Origin: Prevotella sp. E2-28
Lineage (GTDB): Bacteria; Bacteroidota; Bacteroidia; Bacteroidales; Bacteroidaceae
NCBI RefSeq assembly: GCF_022024055.1
Contig: NZ_CP091788.1
Coordinates: 1,364,001 to 1,428,000, forward strand
Direction: 5' to 3'
Length of the DNA stretch: 64,000 bases
Below the pieces are notes generated by a model. The model saw only the letters and a list, made by a program, of their open reading frames with translations. It made no database searches and had not been told where the DNA came from. Shown here in pieces: positions 53,170-62,782 of the stretch (the first letter of the stretch is position 1; every line of letters begins with the position of its first letter). The position numbers and the translations under genes were made by a program.

Positions 53170-55094
53170 CAATCGTAATCATTCAGTTTCAAAGGTAATT
53201 CAAGGACGAAACGGCATCCTTCGTGATATGTTTCATCGAGTCTCATATCACCACCAAGATTCAATGCATGGCGTTTTGCCAATGGGAGTCCCAGTCCTAA
53301 CCCCTCTGATAAATCATCTACTTTCGTGAAGAATTTGAACATGCGCTCTCTGTCAGCTTCGTCTATCCCCATTCCTTTATCTTCTACAATAAAACTTACC
53401 AACTTTGATGTGTGTGAGATTTTAAGCAGAATATGTTGACCGTCAGAGTATTTTGCAGAGTTATATAAAAGCTCTCGCAAACAACGCAGGAGGTATAGGT
53501 GATTTGTCTGGAAGCAGAAATCATCAGGAAGGTCAGATTCAAATGTAATGTTAGCATTGGGGTAATGCTGCTTGAGATAAGTGATGGATTCTCGTGCAAT
53601 ATCATTGCAGTTTACTAGGTCAAACTGATGGTTGTTTAGTTCCTCAGAGAAACCTGTGTCAGAACTGTCAAACAGCATATTGACCAAACGATATAATAGT
53701 TTTGAATGGTGCTCCATTGTACTAGTAATGCTCTTCATCTCGTCTTCTGACATTGCTTCATGTTGTGTGCCCGTCTCTTTCAGAATCTGTGCAAACCCCA
53801 TGATGATATTGAGCGGTGTGCGTATCTGATGTGACACGTTCTGTATGAAAGCCGTTTTCTGATGGTCAGCCTCTTTTGCAAGTTTTGTGACCTGCTCCAG
53901 TTCCTCATTACGGAGTTGGGTCTTTTCTGTGATATAGCGTACGCTGCCTATGTGGAAGTTGAGTGCTTGTAACATAGCTGCGAAACTATTTTGAAGACGT
54001 CCAACAGCATCAATTCGCTTACTACTACTTATGTGTACTTCCATATTGCCTTCAGCAATGCTGCGTGTCTTTACTAACAATTGGTTGATAGGGCGTATCG
54101 CATGAGCCACGGCTCTGTGACAAAGCACCATAATAAGTAGTAATCCTACAATAAGAAGTGATATCAGAATGTTTGTCAGTTTATAATACCCTTTCAGAAT
54201 ATCATTCTCAGGACAAACGATAGCAAGGCTCCATGTGGTTCCTGGTACGGGTTCATAGCATACCAGACAAGAGGTCCCGTTAATATCGACGGGCATGCCT
54301 CCCTTCTTTCCAGCGGTCATTTCATGTCCCAGTGTGATGAGGTCACTATGGTCGCGTGGATTGGTGCCGTCAAAAATAGTCTTGTTGAAAAGACGTGAAG
54401 AGTCTGGATGTACAACATAGTGCCCATCGCCGTCAAGCATCATGAAGTAACTGTTGGGGTAGGGACGCTCCTCAGACATAATCTTCGAAAGCTGAAGTAA
54501 TGAGAGGTCAGTAGAAATAATACCTATTATTATATTATTTTCATTATATAGGGGCTTGCCGTATGATGCCAACATACCATCAATGGTAAGTTCCAGTGAA
54601 TCGGCTTCATCAAAATATACAGCCCAGCATGGTGCACCCAGTTGTTTCGGTGTTTTATACCAGATTTTCTGGAAATATTCGTATTTCTCTTCAATCACAG
54701 TAATGACGCTATCGTTCTCTCTAATGGTATAAGCTGAGAAATACCGGCCCATTTCGGGAAATAACTCTGGTTCGGCGCTGATAGAACAACCGTCAATGTG
54801 GGGATTGAGGGCAACTACATTGTGAGAAATGGCAAGCAGGGAATCTGGGTTCATCTGTTGCTCAGCCAACCAACTATAGGCATTCGTGGCTGTTTCTATG
54901 GTGATGAGATTCAGAGCCAAACGTTGCATCGTAGAATTAAGGGCACTGTTGGCACGTCCTACGGCTTCATGTCTGATAATCTGTCGTGACTGGAAGAAGA
55001 GTACCCCCATCGATATGATGAATATGGGCGCAGCTAGGAGCAGGATGCTGATAGCGAGACGTGTGGAAAGACTATATGACTTTATCTTAATCAT
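53169..55094 (-). CDS. Sensor histidine kinase with Cache-type sensor
   Basis: The 641-residue protein has a first membrane helix (about 12-35), a large periplasmic Cache/PAS-like sensor with the motif YFMMLDGDGHYVVHPDSS, a second helix (about 310-330), HAMP (IRPINQLLVKTRSIAEGNMEVHI), a HisKA with phospho-accepting His422 (NVSHQIRTPLN) and a HATPase domain with N-box (RCLRELLYNSAKYSD), G1 (VEDKGMGIDEADRERMF) and GLGLGLPLAKRHA. The ATG at 55094 is preferred over GTG 55100. It overlaps the related gene upstream by 8 bases. No response regulator is adjacent, so its partner must be elsewhere. Confidence 0.92.
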   Translation of the reverse strand: MIKIKSYSLSTRLAISILLLAAPIFIISMGVLFFQSRQIIRHEAVGRANSALNSTMQRLALNLITIETATNAYSWLAEQQMNPDSLLAISHNVVALNPHIDGCSISAEPELFPEMGRYFSAYTIRENDSVITVIEEKYEYFQKIWYKTPKQLGAPCWAVYFDEADSLELTIDGMLASYGKPLYNENNIIIGIISTDLSLLQLSKIMSEERPYPNSYFMMLDGDGHYVVHPDSSRLFNKTIFDGTNPRDHSDLITLGHEMTAGKKGGMPVDINGTSCLVCYEPVPGTTWSLAIVCPENDILKGYYKLTNILISLLIVGLLLIMVLCHRAVAHAIRPINQLLVKTRSIAEGNMEVHISSSKRIDAVGRLQNSFAAMLQALNFHIGSVRYITEKTQLRNEELEQVTKLAKEADHQKTAFIQNVSHQIRTPLNIIMGFAQILKETGTQHEAMSEDEMKSITSTMEHHSKLLYRLVNMLFDSSDTGFSEELNNHQFDLVNCNDIARESITYLKQHYPNANITFESDLPDDFCFQTNHLYLLRCLRELLYNSAKYSDGQHILLKISHTSKLVSFIVEDKGMGIDEADRERMFKFFTKVDDLSEGLGLGLPLAKRHALNLGGDMRLDETYHEGCRFVLELPLKLNDYD

Positions 55095-56583
55095 GAGCAC
55101 CCTCCTTTCTCATTTCCTCTTCCGACATGCGAATCAGGTCGTTGAGCAGTTTGGTGATAGTATTTCCGCTTTGCTGTATATCTTCAGCCAGTTGGGCAGT
55201 CTCTTCAGATGAAGTGTCGTGGTCACAAAGTTTGATGACATCTTTGTCAATACTTTCGGCTGGACTAATCATCTGATTAGTCATGTTATGTAGGAAAGCA
55301 GTTTTTATGCGGTCTGCTTTTTTGACTTCGTTATATACTTTCTTTAATTCTTCACCACGTTCCTGTATGTTGGCTTTTAGCTGTTCTAGTTCTCCGATAT
55401 TGGAGGCCAGTGATTGCTGCATTCTTTGGAAGTTGTCCTGTAGTCGGCCAATCTCGTCGTGGTGATGATGTCCCTCAGGAATCTGTTCGTTGAATTTTCC
55501 CTCCGCAATACGCTGTGCTGATTCTGTGAGCATCCTCAATGGCAGCAATTGACGGTGGATAATGAATCGGCAGAGAATGAATATCAGGAGCAGACCTATA
55601 AGAGCTATGGCTAATACATAAGTCAGCAGACTGTCATAATCTCCGAAGATGTCATCTTCAGGATAGATGATTCCTATATACCAATGTAGCGCTTCCATAG
55701 AACGTACCTTTACGGATGTACGTACAAACGGTTTATAGAAAATGAAGTGGTTGATGTTATTCAACTTGAATGAACGGTATCCTGATTCGCCTGCAAGCAT
55801 AGCCTTTGCAGCTTCCCTTAAGTTTTCATCTGACTCGTATTCCTTCTGTGAGAAGATGGCCTGTCTAAATAACTTGTTGCTATCGGGGTGTACGATATAC
55901 TGACCGTCACCATCGAGCATGGTGCAATAGGAATTAGGAGAAGGTTTTGCCTCAAGCACTATGTGCGAGAGTAGTTCAAGTGATACGTCAATCCCCATCA
56001 CACCAACGGTCTCTCTCTTACTATTCCATATAGGCAGACTAAAGGTTACGATTGGCTCGGTTACGCCTTCAACGTCAGTCATAGGATTAATCCATTGTGA
56101 CTTTCCCGTTTTCATGGTGTGCGTGTACCAAAGTTGTTGTGTATAACTTGTTGTGCCAAAAGTCCTTGACTTTATTATTTTAGATTCTTCTTCCTCAGAA
56201 CGATGGTAATAAGCCATGAATTCGTCACAACCCTCATAAAATCCAGGTTTAAAGGCGATGGCACATCCGGAAATATACGGGTTGGATTCTACCAGTTCTC
56301 TACTGAACGCATAAATTTTGTTTGAGTCGTTCAGTTGGTGGCGCATCATAAAGTAGAAATTACCAGCGGTCTGTTCTGTGCTAAGCAATATGTTGTCTAT
56401 GCGGGCTATAGTGCCGTCGAGTGTCTGTGAAGCTTTCTGTAATGCCTCTTCCTTGACAGCTTTCCTAGAATAATGTAGCATAAAGACTAGTGAGGACATG
56501 AGTAACAGTGTCATGGCCAACACAACCATCAAACTAAGTCGTACTGATAGTGTCTTATTGATTATCTTAGGTATGTTAAACAT
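55087..56583 (-). CDS. Pseudo-histidine kinase: Cache sensor with degenerate HisKA, no ATPase
   Basis: The 498-residue protein is a paralogue of the kinase that follows it. The sensor carries the same YCTMLDGDGQYIVHPDSN motif, followed by helix, HAMP (LLPLRMLTESAQRIAEGKFNEQI), coiled coil and a HisKA-like segment KTAFLHNMTNQMISPAE. The position of His422 in the partner is Asn436 here, and the protein ends about 60 residues later without a HATPase domain. It therefore cannot autophosphorylate and probably works as a sensor or regulatory subunit of the partner. A four-residue His run (EGHHHHDEIG) precedes the coiled coil. The genes overlap by 8 bases. Confidence 0.88.
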   Translation of the reverse strand: MFNIPKIINKTLSVRLSLMVVLAMTLLLMSSLVFMLHYSRKAVKEEALQKASQTLDGTIARIDNILLSTEQTAGNFYFMMRHQLNDSNKIYAFSRELVESNPYISGCAIAFKPGFYEGCDEFMAYYHRSEEEESKIIKSRTFGTTSYTQQLWYTHTMKTGKSQWINPMTDVEGVTEPIVTFSLPIWNSKRETVGVMGIDVSLELLSHIVLEAKPSPNSYCTMLDGDGQYIVHPDSNKLFRQAIFSQKEYESDENLREAAKAMLAGESGYRSFKLNNINHFIFYKPFVRTSVKVRSMEALHWYIGIIYPEDDIFGDYDSLLTYVLAIALIGLLLIFILCRFIIHRQLLPLRMLTESAQRIAEGKFNEQIPEGHHHHDEIGRLQDNFQRMQQSLASNIGELEQLKANIQERGEELKKVYNEVKKADRIKTAFLHNMTNQMISPAESIDKDVIKLCDHDTSSEETAQLAEDIQQSGNTITKLLNDLIRMSEEEMRKEGAHD

Positions 56584-56718
56584 ATTATGTCAGCAAAAGT
56601 AATGAATTAATATGGAAAAACCTCGTTTAAATACGTAAAAAAAAGTTAACCAAAGAAGAAATGGCTGTTTCCTGAGATTTTTTCTCTTGAACCTATAATG
56701 TTTTTCTCATTTTTGTTG

Positions 56719-56726
56719 TAAATTTG
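56719..56726 (+). promoter_or_regulatory. -7 box of the GH25 gene
   Basis: TAAATTTG ends 9 bases before the ATG at 56736. No TTG is at the normal -33 distance. If active it gives a nearly leaderless transcript. Confidence 0.5.
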
Positions 56727-56735
56727 CAATCGCTT

Positions 56736-57959
56736 ATGCGATATTTGTTAATCATCATACTTGCACTGTCAGTCAGTTCATTCACGCATCATCATAAACA
56801 GATACAGAATGAACTGAATTATTATTTACAACGACACTCCGTTCAGGATGAAGGCTTCGATATGGTCGCTCGCTATGCAGAGGAAGGTGATTCTACACTT
56901 GCCGCATACATGCCCAGAGGAGAATTTAAGTTAACAAGTTTCCTACACCTCAAGGATTATAAGCGAGAAGGAAAGTGCTTGGCTAAAGATATGTATGGTC
57001 GCATCATCATAGGGCATTTTCATGCGGATACTCTTGTTTATGGTATTCGTGTAGATTCATTAGGAATTTACTCAGGTCAGTTTAATAGACATTTACAGGC
57101 TTGTGGACACGGTGCTTACCAATCTGCTGATAATACCTATTATGAGGGACATTGGGATACTGATCGTAGAAATGGTTTTGGGTTCTGGGTGTCACCGACA
57201 AACCTAAAGGCTGGTATCTGGCGTAATGGTCAGTTCCGTGGTGAACGGATGGTTTATACTACAGAACGTATCTATGGCATAGATATCTCACGCTATCAGC
57301 ATGAGATAGGTCGTCGTCGATATGGTATCAACTGGAAACAATTACGTATCAAAGGCCTAGGACGTCGTATCAGTCAGCAGCGTGTTAATGGCGAAGTTAA
57401 TTATCCGGTTTCGTTTGTCTATATCAAATCTACAGAAGGAATTTCTATAGAGAACCGCTATTTTGCTGGTGATTATAATAGTTGTCATCATTATAATATT
57501 CCAGTTGGCGCCTATCATTTCTTCTCTACACGTCAAGATCCTGCGTTACAGGCTTCTCATTTTCTAAAAAACACCATGTTCAAACGTGGCGACTTGCCTC
57601 CTATGCTTGATATTGAACCCAGTGATGCTATGATAGAACAGGCTGGAGGTCCAGAGGTCATGTTTAAGAATATTCGTATTTGGCTGAATATAGTAGAGAA
57701 ACGAACTGGTGTGAAACCGCTTTTATATATAAATCAGCGTTTTGTCAATACATGGTTAGACTACGCTCCTGATTTGAAAAGTGACTATCATTTCTGGATT
57801 GCTCGCTATGGTGAATACAAACCAGATATTCACCTGTCTATATGGCAGCTAAGTGCCGATGGATATGTACAGGGTATTCAGGGTAATGTCGATTTGAATG
57901 TCTTCAATGGCTATCAAGGTCAGTGGGATGAATTTATACGTGAACAAACGATACGTTAA
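56736..57959 (+). CDS. MORN-repeat GH25 lysozyme-like muramidase
   Basis: The 407-residue product starts at MRYLLIIILALSVSSFT, a signal peptide; an upstream TTG at 56724 falls in the -7 box. Residues about 95-175 contain MORN-like repeats (YSGQFNRHLQACGHGAY, YYEGHWDTDRRNGFGFW). The GH25 barrel starts at YGIDISRYQHE (Asp183) and has FVYIKSTEG, the DxE catalytic pair Asp292/Glu294 (MLDIEP) and the closing VDLNVFNG. It should cleave the N-acetylmuramic acid to N-acetylglucosamine bond of peptidoglycan. MORN repeats often bind membranes or partners; joined to GH25 they may place the enzyme (inference). Confidence 0.9.
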   Translation: MRYLLIIILALSVSSFTHHHKQIQNELNYYLQRHSVQDEGFDMVARYAEEGDSTLAAYMPRGEFKLTSFLHLKDYKREGKCLAKDMYGRIIIGHFHADTLVYGIRVDSLGIYSGQFNRHLQACGHGAYQSADNTYYEGHWDTDRRNGFGFWVSPTNLKAGIWRNGQFRGERMVYTTERIYGIDISRYQHEIGRRRYGINWKQLRIKGLGRRISQQRVNGEVNYPVSFVYIKSTEGISIENRYFAGDYNSCHHYNIPVGAYHFFSTRQDPALQASHFLKNTMFKRGDLPPMLDIEPSDAMIEQAGGPEVMFKNIRIWLNIVEKRTGVKPLLYINQRFVNTWLDYAPDLKSDYHFWIARYGEYKPDIHLSIWQLSADGYVQGIQGNVDLNVFNGYQGQWDEFIREQTIR

Positions 57960-57971
57960 TCGTGTCTATAA

Positions 57972-58042
57972 TTAACTATTTATAATTTTAGTTGCTTTGT
58001 TTAGTTAAATAGGTTTAATTTTAACAAAACGCATTAACTAAA
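57972..58042. promoter_or_regulatory. TTAACTA/TAGTTAA repeats upstream of rprX
   Basis: Related half-sites occur at 57972 (TTAACTA), 57987 (TTTAGTT), 58000 (TTTAGTTAA) and 58034 (TTAACTAAA); the last two are perfect inverted copies. They lie just upstream of the -7 box TATCTTTG at 58068-58075. They could be binding sites for a response regulator such as RprY itself (inference), or chance in AT-rich DNA. Confidence 0.4.
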
Positions 58043-58067
58043 TGGTGCTTTATTCGTTAAGTCTTTA

Positions 58068-58075
58068 TATCTTTG
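58068..58075 (+). promoter_or_regulatory. -7 box of the rprXY-PBP operon
   Basis: TATCTTTG lies 25 bases before the rprX ATG at 58101. No good -33 TTG is seen at 19-21 bp, which would fit an activator-dependent promoter. Confidence 0.6.
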
Positions 58076-58100
58076 CGTCATCAAACAAAAGAATGACAAG

Positions 58101-59663
58101 ATGAAGAAATCAACGATATGGATTATAGCAATCATCATGGGCCTCTCCTTCCTTGGACTGCTCTATATGCAAATCTCGTATATAGAGGAGATTGCCAAGA
58201 TGAAGAAAGAACAGTTTGATGAAAGCGTAAACCGCAGTCTTTATCAAGCTTCGCGTAATCTGGAGGTGAACGAGACGCTACGCTATCTTGAAAAGGATGT
58301 TAATGATGTGGAGCGTAGAGCCTATTCTCAGGATTCCATTATCGTAAACGGATTGGATGGTAGCATCCAACATGCGCACCAGTTCTCAGTGTCAGCTGAT
58401 GACGGCACGTTTTACTCAGAATTTGAGTTGAAGACTTTTGCCACGAAGCCTGCTAATGTGCCAAAGGCCATGATGATGCATTCTGATAAGGATCAACTAT
58501 CAGAAGCCACCAAGTCATTGCAGGAAATCGTTCGCAATCGTTATGTTTATCAGAAAGCACTGCTTGATGAGGTTGTGTATAATATACTATATACAGCCAG
58601 TGAAAAGCCTTTGAAGGAGCGCGTTAATTTCAAGCTGCTGGATTTGGATATTCGTACGGAATTGTTGAATAATGGAATAGACATTCCCTATCACCTCACC
58701 GTATCTACAACCGATGGGCGCGAAGTGTACCGTTGTCCAGACTATACAGAAGCGGGTGAACACTGGAGCTATTCACAGGTCCTGTTCCGCAACGACCCCT
58801 CTACAAAGATGGGTATAGTGAAGATCCATTTCCCGGATATGGATTCGTACATCTATTCTAGCGTGCGATTCATGATTCCCGCAGTGATCTTTACGATAGT
58901 TCTGCTGCTTACGTTTATCTTCACCATTGTGGTCATCTTCCGCCAGAAGCGCTACACGGAAATCAAGAATGACTTCATTAATAATATGACTCACGAGTTG
59001 AAGACACCTATCAGTAGTATCTCTCTGGCAGCTCAAATGCTGGGCGACGAATCGGTATCTAAGAGTCCTGCAATGATGAAGCATCTGAGTACGGTTATTG
59101 GTGATGAGTCACGTCGTCTGCGTTTCCTCGTAGAGAAAGTACTTCAAATGTCTATGTTCGACCGCAAGTCCACATCGTTTAAGAAGAAGGAACTCGATCT
59201 CAATGAGTTATTGGAGCAGACTGCAGCCACCTTTAATCTCCGTGTCGAGCATACGGGTGGAAAGATTAATACGGAAATCGAAGCCATTGATTCTGCTATC
59301 TTCGTTGATGAGGTGCATTTCCAGAATGCAATTACCAATCTGTTGGACAATGCCGTGAAGTATCGTAAGACTGATAAACCCGTGAATATCCATATCCGTA
59401 CTTGGAATGAAGGTGAGCATCTGTGCTTCTCTATCAGCGACGACGGGCAAGGTATCAAGAAAGAGAACGTGAAGAAGGTCTTCGATAAGTTCTATCGCGT
59501 CCATACAGGTAATGTGCATGATGTAAAGGGCTTCGGACTTGGACTTGCTTACGTGAAAGAGATTATTAATCTGCATGAAGGGGAAATTAAGTGCGAAAGT
59601 GAATTGGGTAAAGGTACGAAGTTTACGATCACCTTACCTATATTAAAAGAAGACAGAGAATAA
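58101..59663 (+). CDS. rprX: RprX-like sensor histidine kinase
   Basis: The 520-residue protein has two membrane helices (about 5-25 and 256-280) around a periplasmic domain, then HisKA with His298 (NNMTHELKTPISS) and HATPase with NLLDNAVKYRKTDKP (N-box), SDDGQGIKKEN and GFGLGLAYVKEI. There is no HAMP. Arrangement and sequence match RprX of Bacteroides, the sensor of the RprXY system. It is 35 bases from rprY and shares an operon with a class A PBP, which hints at envelope or cell-wall control. Confidence 0.92.
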   Translation: MKKSTIWIIAIIMGLSFLGLLYMQISYIEEIAKMKKEQFDESVNRSLYQASRNLEVNETLRYLEKDVNDVERRAYSQDSIIVNGLDGSIQHAHQFSVSADDGTFYSEFELKTFATKPANVPKAMMMHSDKDQLSEATKSLQEIVRNRYVYQKALLDEVVYNILYTASEKPLKERVNFKLLDLDIRTELLNNGIDIPYHLTVSTTDGREVYRCPDYTEAGEHWSYSQVLFRNDPSTKMGIVKIHFPDMDSYIYSSVRFMIPAVIFTIVLLLTFIFTIVVIFRQKRYTEIKNDFINNMTHELKTPISSISLAAQMLGDESVSKSPAMMKHLSTVIGDESRRLRFLVEKVLQMSMFDRKSTSFKKKELDLNELLEQTAATFNLRVEHTGGKINTEIEAIDSAIFVDEVHFQNAITNLLDNAVKYRKTDKPVNIHIRTWNEGEHLCFSISDDGQGIKKENVKKVFDKFYRVHTGNVHDVKGFGLGLAYVKEIINLHEGEIKCESELGKGTKFTITLPILKEDRE

Positions 59664-59698
59664 ACAAATGATATTAATAATTTAAAACGAAAATTGTT

Positions 59699-60397
59699 AT
59701 GGAAGACAGACTGAAAATTTTGCTTTGTGAGGACGATGAGAACCTCGGCATGTTGTTGCGTGAATATCTGGCAGCCAAAGGTTATGAGGCTGAGTTGTGT
59801 CCTGATGGTGAGGCTGGTTTCAAGGCATTTATGAAGACCAAGTTCGACATCTGTGTACTCGATGTGATGATGCCAAAGAAGGACGGTTTCACACTGGCTC
59901 AGGAAATTCGTACTGCCAACTCTGAAATTCCTATTATATTCCTTACGGCAAAGACGCTGAAAGAGGATATCCTGGAAGGTTTCAAGATTGGTGCTGACGA
60001 TTATATTACCAAACCCTTCTCTATGGAGGAACTGGTATTCCGTATAGAGGCTATCCTGCGCCGTGTACGTGGTAAGAAGAATAAGGAGTCAACTCTCTAT
60101 CACATTGGTAACTTTGTGTTTGATACACAGAAGCAGTTGCTCTCAATCGGTGATCAGCAGACTAAGTTGACTACTAAGGAGAATGAACTTCTGGCTCTGC
60201 TCTGCTCTCATGCTAACGAGATTCTGCAGCGCGACTTTGCCCTGAAGACCATCTGGATTGATGATAACTATTTTAACGCCCGCTCTATGGATGTGTATAT
60301 CACCAAGTTGCGCAAGCACCTGAAGGACGATCCTCAGATTGAGATTATCAACATTCACGGAAAAGGTTATAAACTCATTACACCCGAAGAAGATTAA
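59699..60397 (+). CDS. rprY: RprY-like response regulator (OmpR family)
   Basis: The 232-residue protein has a receiver domain with the acidic pair ED (11-12), phospho-accepting Asp55 (CVLDVMMPK), Thr83 in FLTAK and Lys105 (YITKPF). The C-terminal winged helix (about 130-230) has ARSMDVYITKLRKHLKDDP and ends in HGKGYKLI. It should be phosphorylated by the RprX-like kinase encoded just upstream, and it precedes the PBP by 18 bases. Confidence 0.94.
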   Translation: MEDRLKILLCEDDENLGMLLREYLAAKGYEAELCPDGEAGFKAFMKTKFDICVLDVMMPKKDGFTLAQEIRTANSEIPIIFLTAKTLKEDILEGFKIGADDYITKPFSMEELVFRIEAILRRVRGKKNKESTLYHIGNFVFDTQKQLLSIGDQQTKLTTKENELLALLCSHANEILQRDFALKTIWIDDNYFNARSMDVYITKLRKHLKDDPQIEIINIHGKGYKLITPEED

Positions 60398-60415
60398 AAC
60401 ACAGTACCATTATAT

Positions 60416-62755
60416 ATGAGAAAATGGTTTATCGGATTCCTTTGGACACTGCTGGTCTTGATTGTCATAGGCACAGCAGTGTGCTTTTGGGCTATATCCG
60501 AAGGTAAGATTGGCTATATGCCTCCTATCGAAGACCTACAGAACCCCATCAACCGCTATGCCACCCAGGTTTATTCGGCTGATGGGAAACTGATGGGTAC
60601 ATGGAGCATGAGCCGTGAAAACCGTGTGATGGTGGGCTATTCGGAAATAGCTCCTTCACTCATTGAGGCGCTTGTGGCTACTGAGGATGAGCGTTTCTAT
60701 GAACACTCTGGCATTGACTTTTATGCTTTAGGACGTGCTATCGTTAAGCGTGGTCTTATGGGACAGAAGAATGCCGGTGGCGGTTCTACTATCACGCAGC
60801 AGTTGGCTAAGCAGCTCTTTTCTGAGACTGCTTACTCTACGTTGGAGCGTGCCTTGCAGAAACCGATAGAGTGGGTTATTGCCGTTAAGTTGGAAAGAAA
60901 CTATACGAAGGACGAGATCATTGCTATGTACCTCAATTACTTTGACTTCCTTCATAATGCAGTAGGTATCAAGACTGCGGCTAACACTTATTTTTCAAAG
61001 GAACCCTCAGAACTGACTGTCACGGAGAGTGCAACCCTCGTTGGTCTCTGTAAGAACCCGTCATATTTCAACCCGGTAAGATATCCTGACCGTTCGCTGG
61101 AACGACGAAATGTCGTTTTGGGTCAGATGCTGAAAGCTGGTTATCTTTCCCAAGAAGAATATGATAGCTGCCGTCAGGAACCTCTAAACCTGAAGTTCCA
61201 CGTTGCCGACCATAATGACGGCGAAGCTACTTATTTCCGTGATTTCCTGCGTCGTTATATGATGGCCAAGAAACCAAAGAAGGCTGATTATCCTGAATGG
61301 AACTACGTGAAATACTACATGGACTCCCTCTATTGGGAGCAGGACCCGCTTTATGGTTGGTGTAACAAGAATGTGAAGCGTGACGGTGAGCATTATAACA
61401 TCTATACTGATGGTTTGAAGGTCTATACTACAATTGATTCTCGTATGCAGCATTATGCCGAACAGGCCTGCTACGAACATGTGGTAGGGTATCTTCAGCC
61501 TGAGTTTGATAAGGGTAATAAGTCAAAGCCCAATGCGCCTTATTCACGTAATCTTTCACAAGCTGAGGTACAGCGTATTCTGCAGAGAAACGTACGTCAG
61601 TCAGAGCGTTATCGCGTGATGAAGAATAATGGCAGCAGTGAAGAGGAGATTACTCGTGCATTTGCTACGCCTGTGCCTATGACGATCTTCACTTATCATG
61701 GTGAGGTTGACACCACGATGACTCCTATGGACTCTATCCGTTATTATAAGTCATTCCTGCGCACAGGTTTCTTCAGCATAGAGCCGCAGACTGGTGCCGT
61801 TAAGGCTTATGTTGGTGGACTTGATTTCCAGCATTTCGCTTATGATATGGCTACAGAAGGTCGTCGTCAGGTAGGTTCTACCATTAAGCCCTTCCTCTAT
61901 TCATTGGCAATGGAGAACGGTATGACCCCATGCGATGAAGTACCTAATGTTCAGGAGACATATATCGTAAATGGTCGTCCTTGGACACCGCGAAATGGTA
62001 GTCGTGCACGCTATGGTGAGATGGTTACCCTGAAATGGGGATTGCAGCAGTCTAACAACTGGATATCGGCTTATCTGATGATGCACCGCTTAACGCCGGA
62101 AGGCTTTGTGACGTTGTTGCATAACTACGGCATTCGTAATCCGGAGATTGTACCTTCACCAGCGTTATGCTTAGGACCTTGTGAAATTACGGTTGCAGAG
62201 ATGGCCAGTGCTTATACGGCATTCATCAACCATGGTATTCGCACGGCTCCTATGTATGTATCAAAGATTGTTGATAACGAAGGTAACACGCTGGCTGAGT
62301 TTAAGCCACGTATGAACGAGGTGATTAGTGGTGAGGCTGCCGACAAGATGCTTTACATGCTTCGTGCGGTAGTTGATGGAGGTACGGCTAGTCGTTTGCG
62401 TTACCGTTATAACATCACAGCACCGCTTGGTGGTAAAACAGGTACTACCAACTCAAATAGCGATGGTTGGTTTATGGGGGTTGCTCCGAAACTCGTCTCT
62501 GCTTGTTGGGTAGGCGGCGATGATCGTGACATCCACTTCGATTCAATGGTCTATGGTCAAGGCGCCTCTATGGCACTTCCTATTTTTGGTCTTTATATGA
62601 AACGTGTCTATGCCGACGAGACGTTGCCGTATTCTCAGGAAGACCAGTTTGATTTGCCTTCAGGCTTCGATCCTTGTCATAGTGATGATGATATGCAAAT
62701 CGTGGACGGTCCGCCCGATAGTGCAGATGAAATCATAGAACAGATTTTCGAATAA
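60416..62755 (+). CDS. Second class A penicillin-binding protein
   Basis: The 779-residue protein has an N-terminal helix (about 4-27), a GT51 domain with catalytic Glu in VATEDERFYEHSGID (90-92) and [14 protein letters not shown], and a transpeptidase with Ser488-Lys491 (GSTIK), SNN in LQQSNNWISA and Lys674-Thr-Gly. It is a paralogue of the protein at 38995-41376, with a similar layout but different linkers. Being in the rprXY operon, it is likely controlled by that two-component system. Confidence 0.93.
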   Translation: MRKWFIGFLWTLLVLIVIGTAVCFWAISEGKIGYMPPIEDLQNPINRYATQVYSADGKLMGTWSMSRENRVMVGYSEIAPSLIEALVATEDERFYEHSGIDFYALGRAIVKRGLMGQKNAGGGSTITQQLAKQLFSETAYSTLERALQKPIEWVIAVKLERNYTKDEIIAMYLNYFDFLHNAVGIKTAANTYFSKEPSELTVTESATLVGLCKNPSYFNPVRYPDRSLERRNVVLGQMLKAGYLSQEEYDSCRQEPLNLKFHVADHNDGEATYFRDFLRRYMMAKKPKKADYPEWNYVKYYMDSLYWEQDPLYGWCNKNVKRDGEHYNIYTDGLKVYTTIDSRMQHYAEQACYEHVVGYLQPEFDKGNKSKPNAPYSRNLSQAEVQRILQRNVRQSERYRVMKNNGSSEEEITRAFATPVPMTIFTYHGEVDTTMTPMDSIRYYKSFLRTGFFSIEPQTGAVKAYVGGLDFQHFAYDMATEGRRQVGSTIKPFLYSLAMENGMTPCDEVPNVQETYIVNGRPWTPRNGSRARYGEMVTLKWGLQQSNNWISAYLMMHRLTPEGFVTLLHNYGIRNPEIVPSPALCLGPCEITVAEMASAYTAFINHGIRTAPMYVSKIVDNEGNTLAEFKPRMNEVISGEAADKMLYMLRAVVDGGTASRLRYRYNITAPLGGKTGTTNSNSDGWFMGVAPKLVSACWVGGDDRDIHFDSMVYGQGASMALPIFGLYMKRVYADETLPYSQEDQFDLPSGFDPCHSDDDMQIVDGPPDSADEIIEQIFE

Positions 62756-62782
62756 TCTTTGATTTTAGTTGTAATTTGACAT

